In this document: piece after piece, positions 21,929-33,590 of the stretch
Numbering within the stretch: the first letter of the stretch is position 1
How the letters are laid out: each line of letters begins with the position of its first letter
Assembly (NCBI GenBank): GCA_019914945.1
Contig: CM034105.1
Coordinates: forward strand, 9,734,001-9,798,000
Reading direction: 5' to 3'
DNA length: 64,000 nucleotides
Source: Typha latifolia
Taxonomy: Eukaryota; Streptophyta; Magnoliopsida; Poales; Typhaceae
Made by a program: the position numbers and the translations under genes
Notes under the pieces: model-generated
Told to the model about the DNA's origin: nothing
Database searches by the model: none
The model's input: the letters and a program-made list of their open reading frames with translations, nothing else

Positions 21929-23537
21929 GCCCACACCTAAGGTCTTAGTCTATTGATCATAGTCAATTAGGTAGCCATTTCACTAAACGATAGGCAATTT
22001 ACTATCGATCGATGAGAGTAATACCCTTAAGGGTGTTTAAGATAGAAAGAAAAGTATAGGATGATGTAGACCTAACGAACGCAAGGTGAGGGCGTCCGTG
22101 AGGGATGGCTCATAATTTTCGCACAGTGATGCAATAATGTGGAGCCAAGGGCTCAAATGGTATTACCATTATGCGATACTGACCTATGCGATGGGCTTAC
22201 GACTAAAGTCCTTAGTCTGCGGTGCTGGATAATTAGTCATGCTGTTCGTTGGGTGATAGGCAAGTAATTTGACTACTAAGATCTACCCTCTCTTGGTGGT
22301 ATGTGTGTGGTCGAGTGTGAGTAATGATGTGGCTTACAAGCGGAGCTCTACAAGAGTCTAAGTTACAGACTTGGTAGTCTAAGAGGATGCATGTTATGTA
22401 GTGTAGCCTTTCACATGACCTCTAGGTGGAGCTCAATGTGAGCTCGAGTTTGGTGGGCTTTATGCTTACCACTATCTGATGGAATTATTTTCATATTAGT
22501 AGATGACCCTAAGCCCGCGGAGGATCTGACAAAGACTGATATTTAGTATTGTACTTCTTATCTTATTCTATTCGTGTAAATTAATATAGATGGCTTGTAG
22601 CTCCTATGTCAGCGTTGGTTTATATTTTTATGGATATGTATTTGTGGCCTTAGTGATGTGGGCTTGTTGTGGCTTTAGTATTATGGGCTTCTTTTGTCTA
22701 TATTATTTGTAAAAATATAAGCTTTTCACTTGTATATTGTGTTGAAACATTGATAGTAGGTCACGTGAGCTCTGCTCACGTGAGGGGCACGTGTTTGGTG
22801 GCAGGTGTTACATGTATGATATTGTTGAGTATAAAGATTGGACACAAGATGATCTTTAGATGCTGACTCATATGATGGTAATGAGCATACAACTAAAGTC
22901 TTTAGTCTATGGTTGTAGACAATTAGTTAACCGTTCAACAGATAATGGGTAAGTGATACTACTACTAGATATCTTCTTTCCTCGATAGGTGTTAATGGGC
23001 CCAAGTTAGAGGATTTGACGGTTTGGGATGGTGCATAACATGTTTTTTGTTATTAATACATGTAAGCTATAATTATAGATATGATGAGCATATTCTATGA
23101 AAGCATTACTTTGATCATGTTATATATATATATATATCATATTGCATCTTTCATTATATTAATTTTAGACTATAGAGGTGTATATTTGTTGGGCCTTATC
23201 CTCACTTCTTTTGGTAGAATGCTTTTAGATTAATAGATGATATCGAGTTCATGAAGGAGCTAGCGAGGACTATTTATATTTCAACTATTTATTTATTCTT
23301 GTAAAATAAGATAGATTGTAGCATTTGCGCGAGTATTTGTATTAGACGAGGTATATAGATATATATTTTGGGAAAATTGTGGTCTGTGATATTTTGAGTT
23401 TTTTTAGCTTGAGTTATTTGTCAAAATTTTAAATATTTATCTTGTATACTTTGTAGAAATATTAATTAATAAGTCACATAAAAATCGCATGGGTTGTACC
23501 CATGTGAAGGGTATCGCATTTGGAGGTGAGTGTTTTA
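18977..23537 (+). repeat. Old solo LTR inserted in gypsy G integrase (outer LTR)
   Basis: The left part, 18977-19870, starts CGTAACATCCC (from TGTAACATCCC). The right part, 22813-23537, ends GTGTTTTA. The flanks are TCTAA (18972-18976) and TCCAA (23538-23542), a 5-bp target duplication with one change. Removing it reconnects integrase C-terminal coding (after one frameshift) to VTDLLPYPRENDV. The arms resemble the inner LTR at 19871-22812 (shared blocks around CTACCCAAGCCTATAG, GAATATAATC..TGGCA and CTAAAGTCTTTAGTC). The two are therefore related families of different age. Confidence 0.82.
19871..22812 (+). repeat. Younger solo LTR (2.9 kb) inside the outer LTR
   Basis: It begins TGTAACATTCC and ends GCAGGTGTTACA, with terminal inverted TGTAACA/TGTTACA. 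The flanks TGTGT (19866-19870) and TGTAT (22813-22817) form a near-perfect 5-bp target duplication. Inside are a CT-rich stretch (19915-20010), GGCC/AGCC-rich DNA (20600-20940), a C-run at 20425-20437 and a (TA)n tract at about 21893-21924. The 107-codon frame at 20333 matches no family and is treated as chance. Organisation and termini resemble the 3.4-kb LTR at 13044-16456, suggesting the same type of long-LTR element. Confidence 0.85.
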
Positions 23538-23621
23538 TCCAATGTCACTGATCTTTTACCTTATCCTAGGGAAAATGATGTCAATGAACCCATTGGCAAG
23601 TTCTCTTTAATCGGGGGAGAA
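23538..23621 (+). pseudogene. Gypsy G: last codons of pol and polypurine tract
   Basis: NVTDLLPYPRENDV and then EPIGKFSLIGGE followed by a stop form the normal C-terminal end of this integrase type. They rejoin the coding region interrupted at 18977. The purine run CGGGGGAGAA at 23612-23621 is the polypurine tract and directly precedes the 3' LTR. Confidence 0.85.
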
Positions 23622-24125
23622 TGACTCTAATGGTCCTGAAAGCCTAAAGTCGTGCAGGTACATTCCCTAATTCTTGTGTGCATTAACTATCTTTTGATTT
23701 TGACTATATAACTTCTTAACATTATGATGGTAAAGTGAGGAAGATGATATTATTATAGTATGTAATATTAGTGGAGATGCTAAATAGATAATGAGAGTAG
23801 TAAAGAGTCTCTTAGAGCTTTGTAACATGTATGGCTCAAAGTTTTTGCATATATTAGGAATTCTAAGGGTGTTTAGTAGTTATGACATGGCGGTTCATAT
23901 TTCCCAAACATGATGAAAGCCTATGAACGTATCACAATCTCATGAATAGAGGGTCATCCTATTTTGAGTTAGTAAACTATTATATGTGAAAAGAAAGAGT
24001 TCTTATTTTGCTCCTATTTTCTTACAAGAAGAGTGCTCATTTCCAACATGGCGGATTCTATGAAGGAACGGGTCTTTACCCCCCACAATATTTGTATTGA
24101 TCCTTTCTCTAATATCCAAATTACC
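23622..24125 (+). repeat. 3' LTR of gypsy G
   Basis: It starts TGACTCTAATGG right after the PPT and matches 17165-17691 over its length with many substitutions. The right limit is approximate because the end has diverged (after TTTCTCTAATATCC). The short, well-decayed LTRs fit an old element that later received two further insertions. Confidence 0.75.
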
Positions 24126-24540
24126 CAGATCATCGGCTGAAACATTCACTTCTATTTGATTAGAATTCGAACAAATTTTCTACAATACTACCAATGTGAT
24201 TCGACATTTAAACAGCCTTTGAATAGAACTTCGAACACTTGTATGTAACTCTCTAGAAAATCCATTTGAAAAGCATTTAGATGGCATTTGAATAATGTTC
24301 TCAATTTGGCGTCACTTGATAGGTTACATGCCACCATTTGAATGTGGCCTCGTGTCTTTCAAATGGTATCTTAAAAGCTACTTATGAACTTGAAAATTCA
24401 CAGTTTGTTGAATTTAGCCTAAATTATTTTGTGCCATCTAACATGCATATAGAAAATAAGTTTGTACAAACTCAAAGACATGTATTTTTATTCACAATTA
24501 TCCCACCTATATAATTCTAACACTAACAAACTGAATATGC
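24126..24540. other. AT-rich spacer, no gene seen
   Basis: Nothing codes here. It contains scattered ATTCGAAC/CTTCGAAC/CATTTGAAT words similar to the motif family found in several LTRs of this window, but too few and too diverged to name an element. Confidence 0.4.
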
Positions 24541-27500
24541 AGGGAAGGCTACTGAAATGGAGGAAGAGGTCAAAGCAGTAATGTTGGAGAAAGTCTAGCA
24601 AGGGGAAAAAAATTGTGGAAAAGGAATCATGGGAAAGATTGATAGCAGGTGGAGGCAACGTGGAATGGCAAACTTAGGATATGGGTGAGGCAGGAGATAG
24701 CTCAGAAGAGAAAAATAATGAAGAGATGCAACTGGCCATATACTCAGAAGGGAGCGTTTTAGATATTGAACCACTTCAATCTAAGTCCTCTAAGGTGAAG
24801 CAATATTTGAGGAAGAAAAAATAAAAATCTCCTCAAATGCCTATGAGAACGAGGTTTTGAAATATTATTAAGATGAGGGAACATGAGGAGACTATACAAG
24901 GAAAAATTGAAGATGGTGGAAACCCAAAGCTTTCAAGCTATCTGGTAAAAGGAAGACAGTTTCATGTACTTATCATTTTCTTCTGTGTTTATAATTTCCT
25001 ATTTTTTCTGATGATGAGCTTTCATCAATTACAAGAAAGAGAGGGAGGAAAACCTGGGAAATCATAAGGAATAAGAGAGGGAGGAAAATCTTAGGATTTT
25101 GAAGGCTCTTGCGAAAAAGAGCAAGAATGTATGTGGATTCTTAGAGAAAGGTGGAGGTAGAATGGGAGGACAAAGGTGAATCATGAAAGGGCTTATTCTA
25201 GAACATTAGATAAATTGGTCCTTCCGAAAAAGAAAGAATTCAAGAAATAATTGGAGGAGCAATTAAATTTATTTGTCTATAAGAAATAAAATATGAGGTG
25301 TTAAAAGGATAGTTTTTTTGAGATCACTAGGAGGGGGTAAAATACAAAGATGGTTTGCGTTACCTCTTCTAGCTTATCTAGTGGTTTTTTTATTGGTACG
25401 AATGAGGATAAGTTGGAGGTGATGGACTGGAAGATTAGAAAAAAAGAATAAAATGATGGCATCAAAGTGGGTTCTCATTAATGTCTATGTGCTTCAAAAT
25501 TGAGTGGAGAAATATATGCTATGGTAAGAATTAAATGAGTACAAATGTTGGCAAGGGTTGGCATGATTGTTAGGCGGTGATTTTAGTGCCACTCATTTTA
25601 TAAGTGATAGGAAAGGGAAGAAAAATAGTGATAAAAGGATAAGGTTATTTAGCAAAGCCATTATTGAGTTGAAAATTTTTGAACTTATGATGACTAGAAA
25701 GAAATTTTCTTGGTCTTATATGAGAGATGAACTAGTGTTGGCATTATTAGATAGGTGTTTACTAATACTAAATAGGAAGTAATGTTTCCACTAACTACAA
25801 TGAAAACTCTTCGTAAAATTGGGTCTTATCATGTGTCTTTATTAATGGATATATTATGGTAAGGGGAAGAAAAATACTAATATTTTTAAACTAGAACACC
25901 ATTAGTTCTGTAAAGAAGATTTTGATAGTGTGGTTGAGAGGAGGTGGAATAAAGAAGTACAAAATTCTAATGTTTTAGACATATGAGTATAAAAAAAATA
26001 AAAGATTTAAGATAACAAAACTAGGGGCTAGAACAAGAATCTGAAAAAGTAAAATCAGATGCAAAAATAATCTCGAATGCTGAAGCTAAATGATAATTTT
26101 GAATTTGAATAAGCTATACATGGAAGAGAAAATAAGGTGGCAACAGAGGTCAAGGCAACTATAGTTGTTTGAAGGACATTTAAATACAGGTTATTTTCAC
26201 AAAGTTGTAAATAGGAGAAAGAGAAAAAAATAGTATTATTTCTCTTATGATAAATAAAATGCAGGTTGTGGATCAAAAAAGGATTAACTCTCATATATGA
26301 GTATTACCGGTAGTTTTTTTGGGATGATGGAGGATTAGAAACTACATATGATGCTAGAAATTTGGACTGAACATAGACTAAATGAGAAGGAAGCTATCAA
26401 ATAGGTTATTTTTGAGATGGCTAAAAGCAAGGCCCTAGGTCCTAATGGAATCAACATGAAATTCTATCATCATTTTTGGACTATGGTGAAGGAGGTGCTA
26501 AATGTATTCATGAAAAGTGTAATATTTAGAGATTGAATTATCCCATGATATCTCAAATTCTAAAAAAGAATAGCGCAGAAAGGATTGAAGAGTTCAGACC
26601 TATTAGTTTACTAAATTGTAGCTACAAAATAATTAGTAAAGTCTTGACTAACGAACTATATCAAGTGATTGGCCAGCTCATTGAGAATTACCAAAGTGCA
26701 TTTATTAAGAAGAGATTTATTCTAGACAATATGATATGTGCCCATGAGTCAAATTTTGGACTTAAGAAACCAAAAGGTGAATGGATAATTCTTATGGTTG
26801 ATTTTAGAAAAGTATATGATAAGGTACGTTAGGACTTCTTAGAAGGTGTGTAGAAATGGAAGGGATTTCTCACAAAATGGGTGTACTAGGTTATGCAGGT
26901 TATGAGAAGTGGTTCTTCAGTAGTTTCTTTAAATGGTGAGCTAGATAAATATTTCATGGGTAAGAAGGGATTACACCAAGAAGACCTTTATCTTCATAGC
27001 TCTTTGTGTTAATTGCTGATGGATTGAATAGGATGATTGAGCATGTTAAGCAGGTGGGCTAGATTAGTGGGGTAGGCACTAATGTGAAGCCTAGAGGAAT
27101 TGTCAATTTGCAATATGCAGATTATACTTTATTGTTTGTGCAAGCTAATAGGCAAGCAATAATGGTGCTGAAATACATACTGTATACTTTGAAGCAATAT
27201 CTGGCTAAAAATTAACTTTCTTAAGTATTCTCTGATCTATTTGGGCAAGAATGTTGAGAAAAAAAAAATAGAGCGTTTTGGCTTATTGAATTGTAAGAAG
27301 GAGAAGTTACCCATAAAATACTTGGGACTGCCTTTGCATGAGAACAAGATCACGAAGAAGGATTGGAGACCTATGATTAAAAAGATTATCAAAAAGCTTT
27401 CAAATTGGAAAGGAAAGCTCCTACCTTTAGAAGGTCAAATAAATTTAATCAATTCTGTGTTGAGCTCTATCTCATTATATTACTTCTCATTCTTTAATGT

Positions 27501-28661
27501 GCTGGTTTAGATAGAAAACAAAATTGACATATTAAAAAGGATTTTCTTATGAAAAAGAAGAAGTAATGAGAAAAAAGGTTATGCTTCGTCTAGTTAGAAA
27601 AAAGTGTGTAAGAAGAAAGTGTTTGGATGAATGAGAATAGTGGATATTGAAGATTAAAGCTATGTTGGCTAAATGGTGATGGAGGATTTTAAATTCTTTA
27701 AACTAGTTATGGGCAGAGATAGTAATGCAAAGATATTATAAGTGCATTAAAGTGAAGTCATTTAAATAAATTAACTCTATTAGAGTCTCATCCTTTTGGA
27801 GAAGTGTGCTACAAACTAGTAAGTTTTCCAAACTAGGATTGAGTTGGAATGCTCAAAATGGTAAAAGTATTAGGTTGTGGATTAGCATCTGATTAGGGGA
27901 ATGTAGTTTGGCAACGAGATTCTCTATCTTGTTTGAAATTGTTTGGGATGAATTAATGTTACTGTTTGAGGTGTGGAATAGAATAGCTTCCTTCAAAATG
28001 GCTACTTCTTGCTGGTTGAATGTCTTGGTGGAAGATATAATTTTTTGGGTTTCATTCGATAAGTACAGTAATGAAATTTTCACTATAGAAGAAGGTTGTC
28101 TAAAGCTGGAAGAACATCAACTAGTGAATTATATCACTAGTAATGATTCTAAATATGGAGTTGGTTCGAACTATGCCAGGTGGAGATTTACTTTTGATGG
28201 GGTCTTTATAGTGAGATTCCTTCATCACTTGAACAACGCCAGGGTGTGATTTCTAGAATTTTGCCAAAGTTACGAAAAATGAAGATTTCCCTAAAGGTGA
28301 GAACTTTTTTGTTGCTTGTTTGTCATAATCGTACTAGAGACAACCTATTAAGGAGAGGTTGAACTTGAAATATTCATTATGTCTGTACAAGAAAGAAGAG
28401 TCGGTCGATCATACTTTTCTAAGTTGTGAATATGCTAAAAAATATTTGAAAGAGATGGACATGATCATTGGGTTTCATCAGAAATCAAAGCATATAAGAG
28501 ATTGATTATTTAAGTCTTGGAAAAAAAGATATAAGGAGAGCAGGAAATGGAGTAAAATATAAGGAGAGCAGGAAATTGAGTAAAATTTGGTTGTCTGCTA
28601 TAATTTGGAGCATCTAGCTTGAGAGGAACAACATAATTTTCAGCATAAGTAAAAAATCCTG
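24541..28661 (+). pseudogene. L1-type LINE, first part (ORF1 remnant, endonuclease, RT)
   Basis: This is a non-LTR retrotransposon in order. A basic or acidic ORF1-like remnant lies at 24541-25200. The endonuclease fragment at 25300-25790 includes GGDFSATHF and RKKFSWSYMRDELVLALLDRCL, the usual end of the L1 endonuclease. RT runs from about 26370 to 27510 with IEEFRPISLLNCSYKIISKVL, QSAFIKKRFILDN, a YADYTLLFVQ catalytic block (YADD with the second Asp lost) and KLPIKYLGLPLHENKI. A C-terminal region follows to 28661. Many stops and frameshifts break it. The coding line is interrupted by the copia element and continues at 36485. Confidence 0.85.
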
Positions 28662-29756
28662 TGAAAAAACTCCTAGACACATATATGTATCTAAATCCAA
28701 GGCAATGATATTACTCGTTTGCTTAAGTAAAAGTCCGAAGAAATATTAAAAACAAAAGCAGAGATGAACGCCAAGATTTTAACGTGAAAAAATCCAAACG
28801 GGAAAACACCACGGATCCAAACTCGGATCAAAATCAATCACTAGAATAGTAGCAGTTACAAAACTGACTCACAAGACAAATCGACGATCCTCACGACTTT
28901 GTTCGTCTCAGTCTTGCTCGCTAGAACCCACGATTCACTGCTTCTCGTGATTGATATCCAACTTCAGTAGCCCTCGAGATTGATCTTTCGTCTAGATAGC
29001 CTTTAAGACGAAAGATTAAGCTTTTTAGAAGAGTAGGACCTTGTTAGTTGAAGAACCGATGTAGCCTCAAGAAGTCTCCTTCAAAATTGCTTCTTCAACC
29101 ACCCTAGAGTTAGGGCATCACTATACTTATGTAAGATATCTAAGATAAAGCCAAATCCAAGTCTTATCCAAACTCATGAAAGTCCAAAAATTACAAACTT
29201 CGTAGGTGGGTTCGAACGCGGCCCGGCTGTGTTCGAACGGCCTGACCTGATCTCAGGTGCATTCGAACGGGCCCAAGTGCATTCGAACGCAGCAGCCTGA
29301 TTTTCACAGGTTGCATTCGAACGGCCTAGACTGTGTTCGAACGTGTGTAGAAACAGCACTTATTGTCTGTGTGAACGCATGTACCCGCGTTCGAACGTGC
29401 CTGTGAACGCTGCTCTTTGTCTGTGTGAATGCATGTACCCACGTTCGAACGCGCTTGTGAACGCTGCTCTCTGTCTGTGTGAACGTGTGAGCCCGCGTTC
29501 GAACGTGCTTGTGAACGCTGCTCTCTGTCTATGCGAACGCGTGAGCCCGCGTTCGAACGTGCTTGTGAACGTTGCTCTTTGTCTGTGTGAACGCATGAGA
29601 ACGCGGTGTGAACGCGATGTGAACTCATAAACTTTTCTCCAATAATCTTGCAATTTTTCAAAACAGATACTTTCTAAACTTGTATAAAAGCTCATATACA
29701 TGTATAAATACACTTAGAATATTTTGTACATAATTGCCAATAATAAAAATCTAACA
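28662..29756 (-). repeat. 3' LTR of copia element 1
   Basis: The element is on the minus strand, so this left-hand copy is its 3' LTR. In plus orientation it starts TGAAAAAACTCC and ends ATCTAACA. To its right lies the reverse complement of a purine tract (TCTCCCCCCTTTGGC). The left flank TCCTG and the flank TCATG beyond the other LTR form the 5-bp target duplication. It is 1095 bp, versus 957 bp for the 5' LTR. The 138-bp difference is explained by one extra 54-bp minisatellite unit plus about 84 bp of extra motif-rich sequence. Confidence 0.92.
29211..29625. repeat. Minisatellite and GTTCGAAC motif cluster in the copia LTR
   Basis: TTCGAA occurs ten times in about 350 bp, mostly as (G/A)CGTTCGAACG or CATTCGAACG. 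From about 29365 a 54-bp unit is repeated four times; it contains CTGTGTGAACGCATG, then CCCGCGTTCGAACGTGC and TTGTGAACGCTGCTCT. Since 54 is a multiple of three, each strand reads as an 18-residue peptide repeat, which explains the open frames here; I do not regard them as genes. The equivalent block in the other LTR (36060-36350) has three units. Confidence 0.9.
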
Positions 29757-30339
29757 ATCTCCCCCCTTTGGCAATTTGTGATAAAACATCTAGATTACAA
29801 GATATTACAAAGAATCCAAAATGAGCATTCAACAAGTCTAGAAGATTTAGCACTTCAATCCCTGCAAATAAAAAATATACCAATCCAAGATCAAGTGAAA
29901 ATAACTAGAAGTGAAAAACAATTCAAACACAAGTTCATAAGTTCTCAAGCAAACACAAGTTCATAGGTTCTTCAAGCAAACAAAAGTTATTAGCCAGTAA
30001 ACTCTCCCCGTACACCAGTAAACTAGTAAACTCCCCCTACACCAATAAACACCTAAACTCACTTCGAACATCTAATTGAACATCTAACTCTTCCCCTTTT
30101 TGACACAAATTTCCAAAGACTAAGAACTAGGAGGAAACTAACGATGAAGAATCAACAACATGGAGTCGAGCAAGGTCCCTTGACGAGCTTGCTCAGCCCG
30201 TAAATTATTCACGGCCAAATGTAAGTCCTGCACCTGAGTGCTAAGCTAATCAAACCGGTCAGAGAACTATGGTAACCCCCCCTCAGAGTGATATGAATCA
30301 TTGTTAGAACTGTCAGCAGAACTGTCACGGTGTGATGGA
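29757..30339 (-). other. Copia 1 region before the 3' LTR, mostly non-coding
   Basis: On the minus strand this lies between the extra open region and the 3' LTR. It carries the polypurine tract next to the LTR (29757-29775, plus-strand TCTCCCCCCTTTGGC). No stable frame is visible apart from decayed traces toward 30340. Confidence 0.6.
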
Positions 30340-31168
30340 CGTCCAGCAACGGAAGAGGAGGTCGGCTTGAAAGGAGGCGGCTAATCATGAGCTTGACTCC
30401 GCTTAATTGTTATCCGATCTAATGGTTTTTGTGCAGTAAGCAAAGCTTCTAAGACATCCACTCGCACCCCACTCTAAGTGCACAATTTGGTAATGAAAAT
30501 ACCAAACGGCAACCCTTCACGATGGGCTTCTTTCTGTCCAGCTATCAAAATAGAATCATATATTATAGCAGCCAAATCAATAGAAATCCCCGACAACATC
30601 GCATGAAGGAGGAAGGCCTGATCCTAACTAATACTTGAATGTCGAGTCTTGGGAGTGATGTCATAAAGACAGGTGTAGCATGCGAGTCACTGAAGTCAGT
30701 TTCGCATATGGCATCATGTTACCTTTCCAACGTTCCCCTTGTATGAACACATTATTAGCATATTCTTGAACATCAGGAAGTGGATCAGAAGAAGGATATT
30801 GGAACTCGCCATCAGGAAGTTTGAGTTCAGCACGGATGACCTCAGAGTGCAAGTATATTGAAACCCCACGGACGATGGATCGTATACAATGTTCCAAAAC
30901 AGTGGCATTGCTAAAAAAATTCCCTGACAACCTCCACATATGCTTTCCCGTCCATCCGACACACTGACAGTCATCCTCGCTCAGTAAATATTTGTTCTAT
31001 CCCCAAGGCACAAAAATCAGAAATTACAATTGGCCTTTCACAAATAATAGGTCGAGTGACAAAATTATGTTTGTAGCTCCCTACAGCAGTGTATGTAGAA
31101 AACTTGGAAACCAAAGATGGTGAGGAAGGCGGCCTTGGCTTCTTAGAAACTGTAGCTTTTTTAAGCAT
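30340..31168 (-). pseudogene. Extra ORF downstream of copia pol, plant-transposon-protein-like
   Basis: Read from 31168 down, the sequence begins MLKKATVSKKPRPPSSP. It continues with RPIICERPIVISDFCALGIEQIF and, after a frame change, SIVRGVSIYLHSEVIRAEL and GNMMPYAKLTSVTRMLH. Further decayed pieces run down to about 30340. Blocks such as an FxALGIEQIF segment, VRGVxIxxxxEVI and a late VxRMLHxxL resemble the domain annotated in many plant genomes as a putative plant transposon protein, sometimes linked to copia elements with an additional 3' ORF. It has the same orientation as pol and lies between RNase H and the 3' LTR. Function unknown. Family assignment is from memory and moderately sure. 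Confidence 0.6.
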
Positions 31169-32625
31169 TCTAGAGAGAGAAACAAGTCACAAGATTCAAC
31201 ACATGCCCAAAGCATACAAAAAGTAACAAGAAAACCAAAAAATCCTAGAAATCATAAAAGCCCTAAGTGAAATCCATCTTCCACTAGAAAAAGCTAAGTT
31301 GTCAACTACAAGAAACATCAAGATATTAAATCTAACGTGATCAAAACTCGAAAATGCAAAAAATCAACCAAGATCAAGAGGCTAAATTGAATAATAAATA
31401 AGAAATTTGATGGACAATCATACCTTGCAAAAAGTGAAGAAAAACTTAAAGTTTCGGCCGAAAGACTTTGGATCCGGAGGAGAATTACCCTTTAAAAGAG
31501 TTTGAAGTGAAAATTTTGATGAAAAAGATGAAGATCTTGAAGATTTGGGAAAGAGGAAATGAAAGATTTCTAGGGTTTGGAAGATGGAAGATGAAACCCT
31601 TGGGTTTGGACGTAATATTTAAAGAACCCCCGAGTGCGTTCAAATGCACCAGTCTGCACATTCGAATGTGCCATTCACCGCGTTCGAACTCTAGAAGCCT
31701 GCGTTCGAACGCCCATTTTTTAAGTAAAAAATCTAAAAAAAATAAAAAAAATTTTTGGAGATGCACTTCTAAAAATTTTAAATAGATTCAAGACATTGAA
31801 TATAACAATCAAATGAAATAAGTCATACACAGATCATAACAATATGCATATGCAAGTTGAGCATAGATAATATGCAACATTTTTCTTAAATATTTTTTTC
31901 TATTTAAGCAATGATGCAACACAGTAGTCAAACCGACTTAGTATTTAAATTTGCACTTTTCGACTTATTCTCCATAATAGAATAGGAATTTTTCCTGTAA
32001 TTTTTTTTTACTAAAACTATATAGGTGCAATGATGGCTTTCATACATGAGTATGTAACCCTTTTTCTTGTAGTACATATCAAACAATGTGCAAGAAGATA
32101 TTCACATATATCAATTTTTTTTTAATTTGCAAGCAATGTACTGAGTCAAACTAGACTCTAAACAAGATGGCTTTCACACTAACTCATTGTAGCCTTTTTC
32201 ATTGATCTTTTATGAAAATATTTTTTATGACTAAGCATAAGATCAAACTGTACAAATCAAAGTCAATAGTGGGCTATTTAAAAAAATATTTCATGATGTC
32301 ATGCTCACTCAAGAATATACACACGTTATGAGTCCATTAAATTTAGTTTAATTATTATAGAAGTCAAGAGAGTGAATAAATCAGAAATAATACAATATAC
32401 TACAACATGATAAAATTGACTATAATAACTCATAATCAAGAAAAAATCATATTTATATGTCAAAAATATATTATTGAATTTAGGAGTGCATCAATTTTTT
32501 TTATAAAAAATAAAACTCTCGATAAATCTAAACTAAAACCAAAGAGAAAATTTCAGAGTAAAAGAAAACCCAAAAAAAATGAAATGAAATAATAATAAAA
32601 AACACGCAAACCAAAATAAAAAAAA
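31169..32625 (-). other. Non-coding stretch of copia 1 with a small GTTCGAAC cluster
   Basis: This AT-rich region lies between the RNase H end (32626) and the extra ORF, with no conserved frame. At 31635-31705 it holds four related words (CGTTCAAATG, CATTCGAATG, CGTTCGAACT, CGTTCGAACG), the same motif seen in the LTRs but here inside the element. A 105-codon plus frame at 31468 and its minus shadow overlap and match nothing. Confidence 0.55.
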
Positions 32626-33590
32626 TCAATCCAAAGCACAAATCCCTAAAGAAGTACGAAGATACTTAAATCTCTGTATATCCAAAGGTTTTGTAAACAA
32701 ATCTCTCAACTGTTTCTTCGTCTCAACATGTTTCAGTGCTATTATTTTGTCTTCAACTAACTCGCGTATAAAATAATGTCGGATATCAATATGTTTTGTA
32801 CGCGAGTGTTGAACTGGATTTTTTGATATATTAATAGCACTCATGTTGTCACAATAAAGCACCATAGTATCTTGTTCAATGTCGTAATCTTTGACCATCT
32901 GTTTCATCCATAATAACTGAGAACAGCAACTTCCCGCTGCAATGTACTCGGCCTCCCTAGTAGATAAAGATATCGAGTTTCGTTTCTTACTGTGCCAAGA
33001 AACCAGATTCTTTCCAATATAAAAATATCCACCTGAGATACTTTTTCTGTCATCACATAAACCTGCTTAATCAGAATCCGTGTATCCCGATATGATAGCA
33101 CCCGAGTCATAAGTAAACTAGATACCTAAATCAACTGTGCCACTGACATATTTTATGATACGTTTCACAGCAAACAAATGTGTCTCTTTAGGTTTAGACT
33201 GAAACTTAGCACACACACCGACGCTAAATACAATGTCTGATCTACTAGCAGGTAAGTACAAAAGACTACAAATCATGCTCCTATATAGTGTCTGATCAAC
33301 ATTTTTTCTTTAAATGTCCTTACCTAGTTTGGTAGTTGTACTCATAGGAGTTCTAGCATGTTTTATATTTTCTAAACCAAATTTAGTCACAAAATCCTTA
33401 GCTTACTCGGTTTGAGCGATAAATATCCCTCTTTCCAATTGAGTAATTTGAAGTCCCAAAAAGAATTTCAACTCACTCATCATGCTCATCTCAAAATGAC
33501 TATGCATGAGATCTGTAAACTCCTTAGCTAAAGATTGACTCGTTGCCCCGAAGACAATGTCATCCACATATATTTGCCCTGAAGACTATG
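32626..33590 (-). pseudogene. Copia 1 reverse transcriptase (C-terminal half) and RNase H
   Basis: From 33590 down, RT starts at the catalytic block IYVDDIVFGATS, with both aspartates intact. It continues HFEMSMMSELKFFLGLQITQ, then ARTPMSTTTKL and SDIVFSVGVCAKFQ. RNase H follows with ISGGYFYIGKNLVSW, REAEYIAAGSCCSQLLWMKQ, VLYCDNMSAINISKNPVQHS and TKHIDIRHYFIRE, and it ends near LRTSLGICALD at 32626. A few stops and frame changes are present (for example after the SD of the RNase H start). The N-terminal half of RT is absent. Confidence 0.9.

Noticed and set aside
29211..29225. Possible tRNA gene (GGTTCGAACGC resembles a B box)
   Set aside because: No A box, acceptor stem or cloverleaf can be built around it; kept only as a hypothesis for the motif cluster.
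29326..29713. Repetitive ORFs of 95-117 codons on both strands
   Set aside because: They are the 54-bp LTR minisatellite read in different frames; treated as a repeat and not as a gene or a CRISPR-like array (no unique spacers, units directly adjoin).
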